Part shown: positions 49,812-57,626 of the stretch, piece by piece
How the letters are laid out: each line of letters opens with the position of its first letter
How positions within the stretch are numbered: the stretch's first letter is position 1
Source of the DNA: Sporosarcina obsidiansis
GTDB lineage: Bacteria > Bacillota > Bacilli > Bacillales_A > Planococcaceae
Assembly (NCBI RefSeq): GCF_009651005.1
Contig: NZ_WHVW01000020.1
Coordinates: 2,501 to 60,126, forward strand
DNA length: 57,626 nt
Direction: 5' to 3'
Notes under the pieces: generated by a model
What the model was told of the DNA's origin: nothing
Database searches by the model: none
The model's input: only the letters and a program-made list of their open reading frames with translations
Program-made: the position numbers and the translations under genes

Positions 49812-51947
49812 TCACCTTCCTTCTTCTACAATAACAGGAAGCGATACATGGAAGATTGACCCCGTCTTGCCGTCGCTCTCCGCTCGAACCGTCCCACCAT
49901 GTGCTTGTACAATTTCCCTACAAATCGCCAGTCCAAGTCCACTGCCCTCTATGCCCGGTCGATCATATTTATAATTGCGATCGAAGATTTTCTCTAGCTG
50001 ATCTGGGGGAAGCCCCATGCCAGAATCTTGTACGCTAATGATCGCATAGCGAGTGAGATTCACCTCATCTACAGTTAGCGTAATACGCACCAACCCACCT
50101 CTTGGGGTGAACTTCATCGCGTTCGACACCAGATTAAACAAAGCCTGATCTAATCTTTGCTCATCTATCTCGACAAAAGGCAAGTTAGGTCGTTGATCTT
50201 CCGCATCCTCGATATCCAATATGAAATCCAACCCTGCGTCACGCACAACTAGCTCATATTGTTCAAAAAATCCATGCAAGAAGTCAATCACATAATATGG
50301 CTTCATTCGGAACGAGACTTGTCCCGTCTCCAAATGCGACAAGAAAGACAACTCCTCGATCATGCGGTTAATCCTTATCGTGCTATCCCGGATATACTTC
50401 AGATACTGTTCATTACGCTCCGGCTTGACACTGTCTTGCACAGCTTCTACATAACCAAGCATGCCGGATAGCGGCATACGTAGATCATGCGTAATATAGG
50501 CAAGGAGCTTCTTCCTCCCTTGCTCAGATTGAAGCAAACGGTCATACGAAATGCGGAGATCGTCATGAGCTGCGGATAAAGCATGTGTGCGTTCCTGTAC
50601 GACATGTTCCAAATTCATATTCATATCGGTCAGCTTGTTGTTAGCATCCTGCAGCTCACGTGCAATCCTCTCCTCGTTCGATGCTGCTCTCGTGAACCTT
50701 GAAGAAAGTAGAATCATCTGTGCAACTGTAAACACCAACAGACCAAGCGGAGATGTGTTTCCAATCGGCGACCATTCGTTGTAATATAAAAAATCGTTGA
50801 TGACAGTAACAAGAGCAACCACCGAAACCAGCAGGAAGGTCAGCGCTCCCTCCATACGCAACACAGCCGCACGGACTAGCCCAACCATCAGATAAACCAT
50901 GTGGAAAATAACCATCACACCGATTATAAGTAATAACTTTGTATAAATAAGTGCAGGGGTCACCACAACAACGATACAGAATGCACTGGTAACGATCCGC
51001 GTGACAAGATGAAACCAACGCGACACATAATTCGGAAAAATGCTATCAAAGTACATCGTCATGATATAACCAACGCTGCAAAGAATCAGGTACTCGATTT
51101 TGAACTGCAATCCCCATGGAAATGCTGGCCACAATTGTGTGAGCATGAGCTCGCCGACCACCAAGGATCGGATACCAGACAACGCGGTGAACAGACCAAA
51201 ATACAATGTAGCCCTGTCTTTGCGTCGCAGTATGAACAACAGCAGGTGATACACGCCAATCACTAGCAGGCTTGTAGTGATGAACATTTCAGTAGCGATT
51301 TTAAGTTTTGTCTTGACCGTTAATGCATCACTGCCACCCAACTCTATATACTTGGTGATACCGCCTCGCCCATGATGAAAGTTGGCTACTTGCATAACCA
51401 GCTCCACCATGTCATTCTTGGGCTGGAAGTACACTAGCCTCGTTGCCAGTTGTGGGGTCACGCCACTCCTGTCCTGACCAACTACACCAACTTCCGCCAG
51501 CAGCTCACCATTAATCCATAATTTATACGCATGAAAGATGGTAGGAAGTCGCAGAGCAAGTCGCTCATTCCTATCCTGCTCGCTAAGTTGGATAACCACC
51601 CGAAAGGTCGCAAATCCTGTACCGTTCAGCTGCTGACCATCTAACCGATAGCCTAGCCAGGAGCCTGGGATGTTGATCCAGTGGTCATGATTTTCGCCCT
51701 TTGTAGAACGTATCTGTATGTCCTTAGGCGACAGTAGCTCTTGCCAGTAGAATGACCACTCCCCTTCTAACTTTATCGGATTTTCACTGACATGAACCTG
51801 CGTTAAATCCAGAATACCTTCCTCACTTTTAAACTTAGGGGATTCTGGTGCAGAGATGACGGCATAGCTTACAACCAAACCAACAACAACGGCAGCAGCT
51901 ATTTGAAGCAAGATTGTATAAGAGCCGAATCGGAGAATATCCCTCAT
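49812..51947 (-). CDS. Sensor histidine kinase with 7TMR-DISM sensor region
   Basis: A 711-residue kinase. N-terminal helix (10-30), extracellular jelly-roll domain (about 45-205; IKLEGEWSFYWQELL, the DISMED2 pattern), seven membrane helices (about 215-415, 7TMR-DISM), a coiled coil (about 425-480), HisKA with LLAYITHDLRMPLSG and the ATPase boxes FNLVSNAMKFT, DSGMGLPPD and GSGLGLAICRE. Such sensors are thought to read carbohydrate or cell-envelope signals; the ligand here is unknown. ATG at 51947. An ISL3-type element sits 70 bp upstream and may have replaced its promoter. Confidence 0.9.
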   Translation of the reverse strand: MRDILRFGSYTILLQIAAAVVVGLVVSYAVISAPESPKFKSEEGILDLTQVHVSENPIKLEGEWSFYWQELLSPKDIQIRSTKGENHDHWINIPGSWLGYRLDGQQLNGTGFATFRVVIQLSEQDRNERLALRLPTIFHAYKLWINGELLAEVGVVGQDRSGVTPQLATRLVYFQPKNDMVELVMQVANFHHGRGGITKYIELGGSDALTVKTKLKIATEMFITTSLLVIGVYHLLLFILRRKDRATLYFGLFTALSGIRSLVVGELMLTQLWPAFPWGLQFKIEYLILCSVGYIMTMYFDSIFPNYVSRWFHLVTRIVTSAFCIVVVVTPALIYTKLLLIIGVMVIFHMVYLMVGLVRAAVLRMEGALTFLLVSVVALVTVINDFLYYNEWSPIGNTSPLGLLVFTVAQMILLSSRFTRAASNEERIARELQDANNKLTDMNMNLEHVVQERTHALSAAHDDLRISYDRLLQSEQGRKKLLAYITHDLRMPLSGMLGYVEAVQDSVKPERNEQYLKYIRDSTIRINRMIEELSFLSHLETGQVSFRMKPYYVIDFLHGFFEQYELVVRDAGLDFILDIEDAEDQRPNLPFVEIDEQRLDQALFNLVSNAMKFTPRGGLVRITLTVDEVNLTRYAIISVQDSGMGLPPDQLEKIFDRNYKYDRPGIEGSGLGLAICREIVQAHGGTVRAESDGKTGSIFHVSLPVIVEEGR

Positions 51948-52009
51948 TATGTACCCAACCCCAATCTACATGAGCGCAATAAGTAATTTGACTATCTAAA
52001 TAATATCAT

Positions 52010-53396
52010 CAATAAAGGGCTCTTCACCAAAATCTGTTCTTGAATAAAAAAAGTGTACAAAAAAGCACCTGTATCCGCTAAAGTTGAGAGTACGACCAAA
52101 CAACCAAGCGAGGTATACAGATGCATTCTCATTCTATCAAGAATTTATGGGATTTACCACAGTTAAATATTGTTACAACAGAAAAAGTCGAGCAGCAGAT
52201 TTTCATTGAGGTATTGCCGATTGAACACAAACAACCCTGTCCAATTTGCAACTCATGCCAAAAGATTCGCCGTGGCATCGGCTATACGAGGAAGGTGCGC
52301 CACCTGGATGCGTTTGGTTGTCAAGTATACTTGAAATTGCCTGCTATTCGCCTTTCGTGTAAAGATAGTACGACTTCCATCGTTTGTGATTATTCGTTTG
52401 TTGCGCCTAAAAAGCGCTATACGAAAGCGTTTGAAGCTATTTTACCTAAACAGGCAATCAGATCGACAATCACACATACAGCGCGCGTGACTGAAACACC
52501 TGCTTCTACAGTTACACGTGTCGTGCGTGCTTGGAAGAAAGTAGCGGTTTTACAGGTTCAACAGGCTTGTCAACAGAAGGCACTAAACTGTCCGAATCTT
52601 GTACTCGGCATCGATGATTTTGCGATTCGTAAAGGGCATACGTATAACACTGGTTTACATGATTTGCGAAATGGTACATTTTTAGATGTCATCAAAGGAC
52701 GCACAATCAACGAATTGGAGACGTATTTTCATACGCAATATAGTCTTTGCGCATTGAAACCACGCGCAATTGTCATGGATTTAGCGAAAGCTTATCACAC
52801 ATTTGCGAAAAGTATGTACCCTGAAGCCATCCGTATTGCAGACCGCTTCCACGTAAATCGATATGTCACAGAAGCACTTCAAACCATTCGAAGATCTGTT
52901 CAAAAAGATGTGGCTCCTTTTGCGAAAAAAGATTTGAAACAGCACTTTCGTATTCTTGGAAAACGAAATGACCAGCTATCTGTGGAAGAACGTGCTGTGT
53001 TAGAAAGACTTCTTCAATACGCCCCTATTTTACGCCGAGTTTATGAGTGGAAAGAAATGTTTATTGACTGGTATGACTGTAGTTCGTCGTATAGGCGCGC
53101 GAAAAAAGGTTATCAATGTTGGCTTAAAAAAGGGGAAGCCATCAATCATCCTACAGTTCAGAATTGTTTAAAAACGATGTACAATTGGCGGGATGAAATC
53201 TGTAATTACCATCAGTTACGCTTCACAAATGCAGCTGTGGAGGGTAAAAACAACCTCATCAAAGCACTGCAACATCGTCATTTTTTCACACGTAATCCAG
53301 AGCATTATAAAGAGTCGATTTTACTTGAGTGCAATATGGAATGGATCCAGTATTACTAATAGTCAAGAACATGTTTTGGTGAAGAGCCCAATAAAG
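52010..53396 (+). mobile_element. ISL3-family insertion sequence with 8-bp target duplication
   Basis: The element spans 52018-53388 (1371 bp). The ends are inverted repeats starting GGCTCTTCACCAAAA, identical over the first 15 bases and matching at most of 26. CAATAAAG flanks it on both sides (52010-52017 and 53389-53396), a perfect 8-bp target duplication as expected for ISL3. It carries one intact transposase gene, so it looks recent. Confidence 0.93.
52121..53359 (+). CDS. ISL3-family transposase
   Basis: A 412-residue transposase. N-terminal zinc-finger-like cysteines (CPICNSCQ), a helix-turn-helix and the DDE catalytic core: LGIDDFAIRKGHTYN, VMDLAKAYH and the Glu in RFTNAAVEGKNNLIK. 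Length and motifs are full, so it should be active. ATG at 52121, 103 bp inside the left end. Confidence 0.93.
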   Translation: MHSHSIKNLWDLPQLNIVTTEKVEQQIFIEVLPIEHKQPCPICNSCQKIRRGIGYTRKVRHLDAFGCQVYLKLPAIRLSCKDSTTSIVCDYSFVAPKKRYTKAFEAILPKQAIRSTITHTARVTETPASTVTRVVRAWKKVAVLQVQQACQQKALNCPNLVLGIDDFAIRKGHTYNTGLHDLRNGTFLDVIKGRTINELETYFHTQYSLCALKPRAIVMDLAKAYHTFAKSMYPEAIRIADRFHVNRYVTEALQTIRRSVQKDVAPFAKKDLKQHFRILGKRNDQLSVEERAVLERLLQYAPILRRVYEWKEMFIDWYDCSSSYRRAKKGYQCWLKKGEAINHPTVQNCLKTMYNWRDEICNYHQLRFTNAAVEGKNNLIKALQHRHFFTRNPEHYKESILLECNMEWIQYY

Positions 53397-53782
53397 GAAA
53401 ATGTACTTTGTAATTATTTGCAGAACGGTGAACACAAACACCACGATGAGGTTCTTTTTTGAACGTAAGAAAATCGTCTACCCCCGGACGTTTCATTAAC
53501 GTGACCGTGCAAACCCAAGTTTTAAGCAAGAAGAATGGAACAGGTAACGAGAATCTAGCCATTCCAATGAAAAATAATAGCCAAGCAAATCCCCATAGTG
53601 TAACAATCTTTCATTATTTAGAGCTTCCTGTAATTTGATTAATTGAATTAATTTAGTATATACCTGGTATTTCCCATAATTGAAAGCAATCATTTAGTCA
53701 TCCCCCTAGTTTGATTTCACAGTAAGTACTTATTGTATTTGTTAGAATCGGTATAAGATAAAAATGTGAAGGAAGTAATAGT
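53397..53782. other. Gene-free stretch between the IS and fic
   Basis: Short open frames occur on the minus strand (53356-53562, 53496-53693), but none has a recognisable domain or a good ribosome site. They may be pieces of a gene lost when the IS arrived. No hairpin of note was seen. Confidence 0.5.
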
Positions 53783-54508
53783 TTGTTTGAACAAATCGAT
53801 GGTAAAAAAGCGCGCCTAGATGGCAAAAGTCCATTATTGAAATACACAGTGCAAAGCCTACGAGAAAAGCTGTTTTTAGAATGGACATATAATTCAAATG
53901 CCATCGTAGGTAATTCACTGACAATCAATGAAACAAAGGTTGTATTAGAGGGTATTACAGTTGGTGGGAAGACCATGCGCGAGCACCTAGAGGTTATTAA
54001 CCACCGAGATGCAATTAATTATGTAGAAGACATTGTTCGAAAAGAAGAACCATTTTCAGAATGGCAAATTAAAAATTCACATCGATTGGTACTTAAAGGA
54101 ATTGTCGATGAATATGCAGGTGTGTATCGAAATCAGCAAGTGTTTATTTCGGGTGCAATGCATATACCACCGGAACCTTTTAAAATTCAAGAACAGTTGG
54201 ATGCGTTAATGCTATGGTATGATGAGGAAGCTCAGCAGTTGCACCCAATTGTACATGGTGCAATGCTACATGCCATTTTTGTAGGCATTCATCCGTTTAT
54301 TGATGGAAAAGGTCGTACATCAAGATTTTTATTAAACTTAGAGCTAATGAAATCCGGCTATCCGCCAATTAATATTCGTGTAGAGAATCGTTTAGCGTAT
54401 TATAATGCTTTAGATAAAGAACATACGACAGAGGATTATTCGAAATTTGTTGAACTAGTTGCGAAGGAAGTTGAAGCATCATTAGATTTATATTTGAGTG
54501 CAGTATAA
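53783..54508 (+). CDS. Fic-domain AMP-transferase family protein with altered inhibitory motif
   Basis: A 241-residue Fic protein. The catalytic loop reads HPFIDGKGRTSRF (near residue 170), with His present and Lys where Asn is usual. Fic proteins transfer AMP from ATP to target hydroxyls. The N-terminal inhibitory motif, normally S-x-x-x-E-G-N, reads SNAIVGN with Val42 instead of Glu (codon GTA at 53906), so self-inhibition should be lost. TTG start at 53783. No antitoxin partner is adjacent. An att-like repeat begins at its stop codon. Confidence 0.9.
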   Translation: MFEQIDGKKARLDGKSPLLKYTVQSLREKLFLEWTYNSNAIVGNSLTINETKVVLEGITVGGKTMREHLEVINHRDAINYVEDIVRKEEPFSEWQIKNSHRLVLKGIVDEYAGVYRNQQVFISGAMHIPPEPFKIQEQLDALMLWYDEEAQQLHPIVHGAMLHAIFVGIHPFIDGKGRTSRFLLNLELMKSGYPPINIRVENRLAYYNALDKEHTTEDYSKFVELVAKEVEASLDLYLSAV

Positions 54509-54551
54509 AAACCGCACTTATATTAGTTACGTTGAACCTTATCATAAGTAT
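54507..54551 (+). repeat. SCC-type attachment repeat, copy 1 (right end of the large element)
   Basis: A 44-bp element: AAAAACCGCACTTA (inverted copy of the sequence after rlmH), ten divergent bases, then TAGTTACG and GTTGAACCTTATCATAAGTA. The last part encodes V-E-P-Y-H-K in the frame of the rlmH end. The copy at 55379-55423 has the same length and end. Confidence 0.75.
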
Positions 54552-54607
54552 GATAAAATATACGCCAGATTTAAATATAATAACGAGCAGAAGAAAGGAG
54601 ATAGAAG

Positions 54608-55354
54608 ATGAAACAGAAGAAATCATTAAAGTTTAAAATATTTACTGGAATTGCTATTTTTCTCATAATAGTAGTTTCAGGATTTTTTATTTATGTAAGT
54701 TCATACTATAAGGCCAGTTCGTTAGCTTTGGATAGTTTGAAATCCAGCTCTCTAGTTAAAGTTGAAGAAAATGGAGATATATTATTTGAACCAGTATCTA
54801 ATGCTAAAAATATAGGATTTATTTTCTATCCAGGAGCAAAGGTAGAGGCTTCAGCATATGCACCTATAGCAAAAGAAATAGCATCAAAAGGATATACCGT
54901 GAGTATTGCTAAAATGAGATTTAACCTAGCAATTTTATCACCTAATCGAGCACACAGTATAATAAGTGATCATCAAGATATTGATACTTGGGTGATCGGA
55001 GGACATTCTTTAGGGGGCGTTATGGCATCAGATTATGCACTTGAAAATGATAAAATAAAAGGTTTAGTATTGTTAGCGTCCTATCCCCAAACTAAAACAA
55101 ATCTTAGTAGTAAACGGATAAAAGTCTTGTCACTATGGGGAAGCCGTGATGAAGTTGCAGATTTAAACAAAGTAAAAGAGGCTAAAAATGTTGTGCCAAG
55201 TGACTCAGAATTTATAGAAATAAAAGGTGGAAATCATGGAGGTTTTGGAGATTATGGACATCAAAAAGGTGACGGGAAATCTTCAATAACAAATAAACAG
55301 CAGATGAAGGATACATCAAAATATATTATAGAACTTTTGGATGGTTTAAACTAG
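54608..55354 (+). CDS. Membrane-anchored alpha/beta hydrolase
   Basis: A 248-residue protein with one N-terminal membrane helix (FTGIAIFLIIVVSGFFIYV) and an alpha/beta-hydrolase fold. The nucleophile elbow is GGHSLGG (Ser about 135), Asp is in WGSRDEVADL and His in GGNHGGFGDYG. The substrate is unknown. The DNA is AT-rich by eye (about one third GC). ATG at 54608 with AAAGGAG. It is the only gene between two attachment repeats. Confidence 0.88.
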   Translation: MKQKKSLKFKIFTGIAIFLIIVVSGFFIYVSSYYKASSLALDSLKSSSLVKVEENGDILFEPVSNAKNIGFIFYPGAKVEASAYAPIAKEIASKGYTVSIAKMRFNLAILSPNRAHSIISDHQDIDTWVIGGHSLGGVMASDYALENDKIKGLVLLASYPQTKTNLSSKRIKVLSLWGSRDEVADLNKVKEAKNVVPSDSEFIEIKGGNHGGFGDYGHQKGDGKSSITNKQQMKDTSKYIIELLDGLN

Positions 55355-55378
55355 GAAAGATTTAGAGGTATTAATTAG

Positions 55379-55423
55379 AAAAACCTTACTCGCAGTAGTT
55401 ACGGTGAACCTTATCATAAGTAA
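55379..55423 (+). repeat. SCC-type attachment repeat, copy 2
   Basis: Same 44-bp layout as copy 1: AAAAACC, ten divergent bases, TAGTTACG and GGTGAACCTTATCATAAGTA. The segment GGTGAACCTTATCATAAGTA plus A (55403-55423) translates to G-E-P-Y-H-K-stop, exactly the RlmH C-terminus, although the codons differ from rlmH here. Confidence 0.78.
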
Positions 55424-55829
55424 ATGGCAAACAGAAAGCAGTCGTAAAGCATACCAGGGAAGTGCTAAAGGAATATAACTTGTTAAATAGAATATAGATA
55501 ACTTAGATAATAGAAGAACAGTAAAAGTGAAATACTTATACTGTTCTTTTTTGCAATAAAAGCGGAAATTAAACACTTCAACAAGTAAGAAAAATGAGAT
55601 AATATGTACTTACTATAAGTGATTGAATCGAGTACTGATTTCTCCACTCATACGTTATTAACACTGCTCAATATTGGTTAGATGTTTCATTACATATAGT
55701 TCTTGAAGTATTTCAATTAGTTTTCTGTTGCAAAACAATAGTGAACTTTTTTTCAGAATAGAGTAAAGTAAACCAAATTGACGTATATGAGTGCGTCGCA
55801 TGGACCATCTTCTTAAGAGGAGTGATCAT
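55424..55829. other. Gene-free stretch before the serine dehydratase gene
   Basis: It holds a terminator-like hairpin AGAACAGTA/TACTGTTCT with a T6 tail at 55515-55553, probably serving the hydrolase gene. Nothing else was recognised; the sdaA promoter should lie near 55700. Confidence 0.6.
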
Positions 55830-57392
55830 ATGTCTTTTACAAGTCTAAAAGAATTAATTGAATTAGCGGAGCAAGAGAACACAACCATTTCGGAATTGAT
55901 GATTCAAACAGAGGTCGAGCAGAAAGGTGAACCTCAGGAAACGATCATTAAAAAAATGTCTGAACAATTAACCGTTATGGAAGAGGCTGTCCGCAAAGGG
56001 ACAATGAGTCCTGTGATGTCCCGAACTGGCTTGACGGGTGGAGATGGAAATCGGCTTTATCAGTATGCGGAAAAAGGAAATTCATTTGTCGACCCTATTA
56101 CATTGAATGCTGCTGCCAATGCATTGGCAGTGTCAGAAGTAAATGCAGCAATGGGACGGATTGTAGCGACACCAACTGCTGGTTCAGCAGGGATTTTGCC
56201 AGCTGTACTTGTTCATGCGCTTGATAGTGGAAAATTCACCCGTGAGCAGATTGTCCAGTCAATCTTCACTGCCTCTGCTCTTGGTTTAGTCATTGCCAAT
56301 AAAGCTTCGATATCAGGAGCTGCTGGCGGATGCCAAGCTGAAGTCGGTTCGGCAACTGCTATGGCGGCAGGAACATTAGTTGAACTTGCTGGCGGAACAC
56401 CGGCACAGGTAGGACATGCTGTCGGTATTGCATTGAAAAATTCACTTGGGCTGGTTTGTGATCCAGTTGCAGGTTTAGTGGAAATACCCTGTATATTACG
56501 CAACGGTCTACATGCAATAACTGCGCAAGCTGCAGCAGATATGGCGTTAGCCGGGGTGGTAAGCATCATTCTTCCAGATGAAGTCATCCATGTGATGCAT
56601 GAAGTAGGACAGCAAATGCCTGAATCGCTAAGGGAAACCGGGATAGGCGGTCTTGCCGGAACACCAACGGGGCAAAAATTAAAAGAGCAAATTTTTGGCG
56701 ACAAAGCCAGTAGTTCGGGGCCAGCAAAATACCAAAGTGCATATGAAATCATCGGCCCTGTAATGGTGGGTCCTTCGAGTTCACATACTGCTGGAGCGGT
56801 TAGAATTGGCAATATTGCCCGCCAGCTATTAAATGAAAATCCACTGTCTGTAACGTTCTCACTGATGGGCTCCTTCGCTAAAACCTACCAAGGCCATGGG
56901 ACAGACCTAGCTTTACTAGCGGGTGTTTTAGGGTTGACTACAATGGATGAAGGCATTCCGAATGCCAAAGAAATTGCTGAAGAAAATGGATTGCAATACG
57001 AATTCCAGAAACGCGTACTCGGAAGTTATCACCCGAATACCGTGCTTGTTGAATTGAGAGGTACTACACGTACTGTAAAGGTATTGGCCAGTTCATTAGG
57101 CGGTGGAAAGGTGGAAGTTCAGGAATTCAATGAGTATCCGCTAAAGTTTTCGGGAGAACGTTCAACACTGGTGATCCGCCATACCGATAAAAAGGGAGTG
57201 ATTGCCGACTTATCGAGAATTCTTTATGGAAATGGATATAATATCGCTCGCATGGCGAATGAACGATCAAAAATTAATGGTGATGCCATAACGATTTGTG
57301 AAATCGACAATAAAATAGAAGAAACGTTTCTATCTTCACTAAAAATGGAAATACCGATAATTGATGAAATTGTCCTGGTTCATACTATGTAG
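55830..57392 (+). CDS. sdaA: Iron-sulfur L-serine dehydratase, alpha and beta domains fused
   Basis: A 520-residue L-serine ammonia-lyase (L-serine to pyruvate and ammonia). The catalytic alpha domain comes first (about 1-290), with the 4Fe-4S cysteines in GGCQAEVG, LVCDPVAG and IPCILRNG. The beta domain follows (about 305-440; IIGPVMVGPSSSHTAGA), then an ACT domain at the C-terminus. B. subtilis has two separate chains (SdaAA, SdaAB), while E. coli SdaA has beta before alpha. The start is ATG at 55830 behind AGAGGAGTG; a GTG at 55791 would add 13 residues. A terminator follows. Confidence 0.92.
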   Translation: MSFTSLKELIELAEQENTTISELMIQTEVEQKGEPQETIIKKMSEQLTVMEEAVRKGTMSPVMSRTGLTGGDGNRLYQYAEKGNSFVDPITLNAAANALAVSEVNAAMGRIVATPTAGSAGILPAVLVHALDSGKFTREQIVQSIFTASALGLVIANKASISGAAGGCQAEVGSATAMAAGTLVELAGGTPAQVGHAVGIALKNSLGLVCDPVAGLVEIPCILRNGLHAITAQAAADMALAGVVSIILPDEVIHVMHEVGQQMPESLRETGIGGLAGTPTGQKLKEQIFGDKASSSGPAKYQSAYEIIGPVMVGPSSSHTAGAVRIGNIARQLLNENPLSVTFSLMGSFAKTYQGHGTDLALLAGVLGLTTMDEGIPNAKEIAEENGLQYEFQKRVLGSYHPNTVLVELRGTTRTVKVLASSLGGGKVEVQEFNEYPLKFSGERSTLVIRHTDKKGVIADLSRILYGNGYNIARMANERSKINGDAITICEIDNKIEETFLSSLKMEIPIIDEIVLVHTM

Positions 57393-57419
57393 TTGTCTGG
57401 TATGTTTTCCTAACGAATA

Positions 57420-57458
57420 AATCCTATCCAAGACAGTAAAGCCTTGGATAGGATTTTC
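57420..57458 (+). terminator. Terminator after sdaA
   Basis: Perfect 12-bp stem AATCCTATCCAAG/CTTGGATAGGATT and a T-rich tail. The remaining bases to 57626 show no gene. Confidence 0.9.
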
Positions 57459-57626
57459 TTTATATGAAGATTCACCATTAAACTCTTAAGAAATCGAGCC
57501 GTACCAATATTTTGGATCATTTTATTGGGGTGCTACAAAATGATAGATATTATTATAGAGCAAGAAATAGACAATTCGATTTGGTTACGCGTGTTACCTA
57601 CTCTCCTATAATGGTAATCTCAAAAA

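Noticed and set aside
53356..53693. Minus-strand frames after the IS
   Set aside because: No domain, no ribosome site and partial overlap with the IS end.

Overview
This window is the replication-origin region of a low-GC, endospore-forming, flagellated member of the Bacillota. Gene order and protein type resemble Bacillus subtilis but with differences typical of the Planococcaceae/Caryophanaceae (Sporosarcina-like), for example no purA between dnaC and walR. The family assignment is an inference from content and order; no database was searched.

Layout. 1-682 is the 5' part of an HD-GYP-like gene. 825-9491 carries, on the minus strand, gyrA, gyrB, recF, yaaA, dnaN and dnaA. oriC is bipartite: an unwinding unit lies between dnaA and dnaN (about 7981-8136) and a DnaA-box field lies between dnaA and rpmH (9492-9860). 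From 9996 transcription runs rightward, so both arms are mostly co-directional with replication: rpmH, rnpA, yidC/spoIIIJ, jag, mnmE, mnmG, rsmG, noc, parA, parB, a DUF554 gene, yyaC (convergent), an mscS-type channel, yyzM and ychF. A sigma-factor/ABC-transporter module (23.5-28.1 kb) sits between two copies of one terminator sequence. The core then resumes with rpsF-ssb-rpsR, yybS-gdpP-rplI-dnaC, walRKHIJ-htrA and rlmH. Two parS sites, a candidate Noc site and DnaA-box clusters ahead of mnmE and rlmH are visible.

Downstream of rlmH (43.07-55.4 kb) the core order breaks. The 3' end of rlmH (codons G-E-P-Y-H-K-stop) recurs almost exactly at 54531-54551 and 55403-55423. A 13-bp motif directly after the rlmH stop is repeated in inverted orientation next to the first copy. 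This is the signature of staphylococcal-cassette-chromosome (SCC)-type integration into rlmH, although no ccr recombinase is in the window. The segment between holds decayed genes (ECF sigma factor, SLH protein, transposase), two csrA paralogues, a very large flagellin gene interrupted by a group I intron, a 77-residue protein, a two-component system, a fresh ISL3-type insertion and a Fic protein whose auto-inhibitory glutamate is replaced by valine. A second mini-cassette carries one alpha/beta hydrolase. A serine dehydratase fused in alpha-beta order follows.

How the parts work together. The first 43 kb is the replication, segregation, ribosome and cell-wall-stress core. The csrA-flagellin block looks like a motility control unit: a sigma-D-type promoter, two terminator hairpins with GGA motifs, CsrA, and a flagellin leader with a hairpin-loop GGA plus a GGA-containing Shine-Dalgarno sequence.
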